From JAUIAI01 sp049680625 (GTDB lineage Bacteria > Pseudomonadota > Gammaproteobacteria > Burkholderiales > Burkholderiaceae_E): a stretch of 6,462 bases of DNA. Made by a program: the position numbers and the translations under genes. How positions within the stretch are numbered: the first letter of the stretch is position 1; each line of letters opens with the position of its first letter. The stretch covers positions 1-6,462 of the forward strand of contig JBAUID010000067.1 of assembly GCA_049680625.1 (NCBI GenBank), in the 5' to 3' direction. Positions 4,801 through 6,462 of the stretch are shown here, in pieces. The notes below the pieces were generated by a model, which was given only the letters and a program-made list of their open reading frames with translations, made no database searches and was not told where the DNA came from.

Positions 4801-6462
4801 GTCACCGAAGACACGCCCTACCCAATCACTATCTCGGACATTGCGTTTAGCGACGAAGATGTCGGGGATCAACTGTCGTCGATTATCATCAACAGCCTGC
4901 CGGTAAGCGGAAGCTTGCAGTTCAACGGCACCAGCGTCGCTGTATCCCAGGTGATCAGCCGCGCCGATATCGTGGCTGGCGACCTCGTGTACTACCCGGC
5001 AGAAAATGCTGCCGGGGCTGCCGTCACTAGCATCGACATCACCGTAGTCGACGGTTCTGGCATGTCTGCTGCAAGCCCAAATCAGATAACGGTAGACATC
5101 ACGGCTATTAACGATCGACCGGAAATAACCAGTTACGGCGGCCAGGCTGTCGCCGCTGTTGCAGTACCGGAGAACACCATCTTGGCGGCAACCGTCAGCG
5201 CAACAGATGTCGACTTACCAGCCCAAAGCCTGACCTATGCAATCGTCGGTGGTGCTGATGCCGGTCGTTTTCTGATCAATCCAGGGACGGGTGTTTTGTC
5301 TTTTGCCGCCGCCCCAGATTTTGAAGCCCCAACCGATGCTGACAACAACGGGGTTTACGAGGTTCTGGTCCAGGTATCCGATGGCACCACCGTTAATGGA
5401 ACGGCCGCTCAGACGCTATCGATAACCGTAACCAACGCCTCTGAAATGCTCAGCCTGACCTTCCCGGCGGCAGTGAATGCGATTGAAGATCAGGCGATGC
5501 AATTTAGCGGAGCCAATATCTTGTCGGTAACAGACCCGGACCAGGCGCCAAACCTGTCGGTTTCAATTTCTGTCACTGACGGCCAACTAAGTCTCGCGAG
5601 CACCGACGGCTTGGTTTTTACCAATGGTGATGGCGTCGACGACGACACCATGACGTTTAACGGATCCGTTACTGATATTAATACGGCATTGGCCAGCCTG
5701 AGCTTTCAACCAACCCTGAACGACAACGGTGTCGAGACGTTAACTGTCGCAATGGGTGATACTTCGCCAAACCCGGGCCCCGGCCAGCGCAGCCTGAGCC
5801 AGGACATCACTATTAACATCAGTGCGGTCAACGACCCACCGGTGGTAACTGGCAACCTGATCCAGACTGCGGCACCAGACACCACCGTAGTTATCGGGCC
5901 GGCAACCCTGACGACAACGGATATCGAAGACACTGCGCCGGCCCTCGTTTATACCGTCACCCAGGCTCCGGCAGACGGCCAGTTGTTGCTTAACGCAGTA
6001 GCACTGAGCGCCGGCGACAGCTTCACCCAACAGGATATTAACGACGGGCACATCAGCTACCGCGCCGGCAGCGGCATTCCAGACCAGAATGATCACATCA
6101 TACTGACGGTAACCGACTCAGACGGCGCCAGCGTTGGCGCAATTAGCGTTGAGATGCAATTTGACGCACCCATTTTTAGCGAGGTGCCTTCCGATTCGGA
6201 TGGTGGCGCTAACAATGCTGCCCGCTCCGGCAGCACGGACAGCGACAGCAGCAGCAACACAAAGGCTGATGACACAAGCGACGCTGATGGCGGTGACGAA
6301 TCAAATCAGTCCAACTGGTTTCACGCCGGCTCGTCAGGCGGCGCGGACGCCGATGACGGTGCATCGAACGCAGCGCAGGCATCAACCCTAACCGCAGAAA
6401 TTGGTTCTGCCAACGTGGCGCAGGGCACTACCCGCGCAGGACACGACTCTAACCGGCGCTGG
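1876..6462 (+). CDS. Giant LEPR-XLL/DUF4347 cadherin-repeat protein, 3' partial
   Basis: The frame runs from the ATG at 1876 to the last base, 1529 codons with no stop, so the C-terminus lies outside the window. An in-frame TAG at 1852-1854 with no other start codon before 1876 fixes the start; the Shine-Dalgarno signal is weak (GAG at 1870-1872, only three bases away). Domain order is: LEPR-XLL-like motif IEPRILYSAD (20-29), Gln-rich linker (about 57-75), DUF4347 (about 76-226), seven propeller-like repeats (about 268-645), Calx-beta-like module (about 646-756), cadherin- and CSPG-like modules (about 757-1432), and a Ser/Asp/Gly/Ala-rich tail (from about 1433). There is no Sec signal peptide or membrane segment in the visible part. 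Cys179 is the only cysteine. Such proteins are usually regarded as surface or secreted adhesins; the partner, export route and any enzymatic activity are unknown. Family assignment is strong, function inferred. Confidence 0.93.
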   Translation, partial: MPNDRQFAKHPARSPVVEDIEPRILYSADSAALGIDFALITGSGSDVLTETSVLSAAQEQTSQVSQQQTEVVSQLVVLDASLGQLDTLVADLQDQQNNGAPVDWLVIERDEDGISVVRNHLEQTATPYGAIHLITHGSDGRFELGSETVDTSTLQGRAGDFAAWSIGLSDEADLLIYGCDLAASEVGQMLMNAVSILTGADVSASDDETGHVSFGGDWILEYQVGDIQASVPFSAQLTDQWVNQLAITLTGSEQVVNETISGRQEFQNNHGGRQIATNGTDTVIVWQHQNDQDIYFRLYSADGTAKPGGEQLVANTGGIQREEPAVAIASNGDFIIVWTSKTQDGDKDGVYAQRFNADGTPKARPSDAYTDAAYANNFEFRVNSITAEEQRRAAVAMRDDGSFLIGWENHYIVSFIDSYRAMYRAFEADGSATNSSDQLAFSNITNNDQRHVAVAAGPNGEDALLAFIREEGGDSDVHIREIHTDGSRGNQTVIERAGETLDKVQIDINASGAYAVIFENSANGGVIDVLRFASDGSNLDADTAITVSQTSAGIQENPSLALGDDGRILAVWEGEEISGGKDDIFAREIMANGLLPGNEIVVPFTTGNNQLHPDAVLVGNLASIVWDDHGPAGNDDVMLRTLTTISPELIVVPGGVVTDEDGSFVDIGFNLATLPIADVVVSLSSSDPSEGLADKLSLTFTSANWATVQTVRVTGQADSLLDGDIAYGIDYAISSASDPIYNSLPSGTVNLTNQDTDLPIAFNVGPVTDVNTAPNEVAENSTAGTTVGVTANATDPDNAVTYSLVNNAGNRFVINPTSGVITVDVGASLDRESVDSHLVTVRALSGDGSISEQDFTIAVLDTNDSAPVISTTSFSITESAPANTILGTPTVTDPDTSGSLQNWQLVGGTGLSAFAINGSGELRLTDPSLLNHENTPILTLDIQVSDGINLSPVQTVSISIEDSAESPTGGATSISVTEDTPYPITISDIAFSDEDVGDQLSSIIINSLPVSGSLQFNGTSVAVSQVISRADIVAGDLVYYPAENAAGAAVTSIDITVVDGSGMSAASPNQITVDITAINDRPEITSYGGQAVAAVAVPENTILAATVSATDVDLPAQSLTYAIVGGADAGRFLINPGTGVLSFAAAPDFEAPTDADNNGVYEVLVQVSDGTTVNGTAAQTLSITVTNASEMLSLTFPAAVNAIEDQAMQFSGANILSVTDPDQAPNLSVSISVTDGQLSLASTDGLVFTNGDGVDDDTMTFNGSVTDINTALASLSFQPTLNDNGVETLTVAMGDTSPNPGPGQRSLSQDITINISAVNDPPVVTGNLIQTAAPDTTVVIGPATLTTTDIEDTAPALVYTVTQAPADGQLLLNAVALSAGDSFTQQDINDGHISYRAGSGIPDQNDHIILTVTDSDGASVGAISVEMQFDAPIFSEVPSDSDGGANNAARSGSTDSDSSSNTKADDTSDADGGDESNQSNWFHAGSSGGADADDGASNAAQASTLTAEIGSANVAQGTTRAGHDSNRRW
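1933..1962 (+). other. LEPR-XLL-like N-terminal motif (codons 20-29)
   Basis: IEPRILYSAD near the N-terminus matches the LEPR-x-L-x-SA motif of very large bacterial surface proteins, where it occurs in place of a normal signal peptide. Here Leu is replaced by Ile and the second Leu position by Tyr. The preceding 19 residues are polar and basic (NDRQFAKHPARS) with no hydrophobic core. The motif is presumed to have a sorting or processing role, but no mechanism is known to me. Confidence 0.8.
2101..2553 (+). other. DUF4347 domain with possible His/Cys dyad (codons 76-226)
   Basis: DUF4347 hallmarks appear in order: VVLDASLGQLDTLVADL (76-92), WLVIERDEDGISVV (about 104-117), HLITHGSDGRFELG (132-145), ADLLIYGCDLA (172-182), LTGADVSASDDETG (197-210) and GGDWILE (215-221). 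The strand-HG and strand-GC segments recall the catalytic His and Cys of clan CD peptidases (caspase, gingipain, CHAT). H136 and C179 would form the dyad. Domain identity is strong; peptidase activity is inference from motif order and spacing. It could equally be a non-catalytic fold. Confidence 0.82.
2677..3810 (+). other. Seven propeller-like repeats (codons 268-645)
   Basis: Seven units of about 51-69 residues share this pattern: A(V/I)A, one or two residues, DG or NG, hydrophobic strand ending VW or a variant, a polar loop, then a strand ending ADG or a variant. The aromatic position ending the second strand falls at W286, W338, W407, F467, F518, W572 and W626. The ADG-like turns follow at 301-303, 357-359, 428-430, 484-486, 534-536 and 591-593; the seventh unit has no clear ADG turn and ends in VMLRTLT. 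Exactly seven aromatic positions suggest one closed seven-bladed beta-propeller. I do not recognise a named Pfam family. Units 4 and 5 are the most divergent. Confidence 0.65.
3811..4143 (+). other. Calx-beta-like module (codons 646-756)
   Basis: The segment contains TDEDGSFVDIGFNL, VVVSLSSSDPSEG, LSLTFTSANWATVQTVRVTG, DGDIAYGIDYAI and GTVNLTNQDTD in order. This is the usual series of a beta-sandwich module often found beside Calx-beta domains in large bacterial surface proteins. The clustered acidic residues (D717-D725 region, DLLDGD-type) could bind calcium. It probably acts as a structural stalk element linking the propeller to the cadherin-like string. Confidence 0.65.
4144..6171 (+). other. 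Array of cadherin-like and CSPG-like modules (codons 757-1432)
   Basis: I count about six divergent modules: cadherin-like 1 (about 766-867: AEN 778-780, ATDPD 793-797, LDRE 829-832, DTNDSAP 861-867), cadherin-like 2 (about 868-965), a VTEDT...SDEDVGD module (about 970-1082), cadherin-like 3 (about 1083-1192: PEN, ATDVD, NDRP at its entry), an AIEDQ...DINTAL module (about 1193-1323), and a CSPG/NG2-like module (about 1323-1432: LVYTVTQAPADGQLLLN, FTQQDINDGHISY). The acidic signatures are those that hold calcium between modules in cadherins. Together they should form a rod projecting from the cell. The modules are diverged rather than recently duplicated. Confidence 0.8.
6172..6462 (+). other. 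Low-complexity Ser/Asp/Gly/Ala-rich tail, cut by window end
   Basis: From about codon 1433 the recognisable folds stop and the sequence becomes rich in Ser, Asp, Gly, Ala and Asn with runs such as STDSDSSSN and GGADADDGAS. The encoding DNA has short AGC-type runs near 6238-6255. This looks like a flexible linker to a further C-terminal segment not visible here. No membrane segment, LPXTG-like or RTX nonapeptide motif is present before the window ends. Confidence 0.7.

Overview
The window is chromosomal-looking DNA of moderate GC. It most resembles a free-living, probably marine or aquatic gammaproteobacterium. That guess rests on the DM13/ChrR-cupin gene pair and on a giant adhesin-like protein of the LEPR-XLL/DUF4347 type, families I associate with such bacteria; no taxonomic marker gene is present. 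All convincing genes lie on the + strand.

Layout. Bases 1-478 are non-coding. They carry two unrelated short tandem repeats (a 20-bp unit in about three copies and a 19-bp unit in two exact copies) and a small palindrome. A two-gene cluster follows: a membrane-anchored DM13 domain protein (479-955, TTG start behind a good Shine-Dalgarno site), then 48 bp later a ChrR-like cupin protein (1004-1666) with an intact metal-binding set of residues. The 209-bp gap at 1667-1875 holds several inverted repeats and a direct repeat, and separates this pair from the next gene.

From 1876 to the window end a single reading frame stays open for 1529 codons without a stop, so the gene is truncated by the window edge. 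It encodes a giant mosaic protein. In order it has: an N-terminal LEPR-XLL-like motif with no signal peptide, a DUF4347 domain, seven WD-like 'VW...ADG' repeats that look like a seven-bladed beta-propeller, a Calx-beta-like module, a string of cadherin-like and CSPG-like modules with calcium-type acidic motifs, and a low-complexity Ser/Asp/Gly/Ala tail.

How they fit. DM13 and the ChrR-like cupin probably form an operon, perhaps linked to redox or oxidative stress; no sigma factor gene is visible beside them. The giant protein is probably a surface or secreted adhesin. The most striking point is that its only cysteine in 1529 residues lies in the DUF4347 'YGCD' motif, downstream of a 'THG' motif. 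That is the arrangement expected of a caspase-like (clan CD) His/Cys dyad, here joined to a propeller and adhesive repeats.
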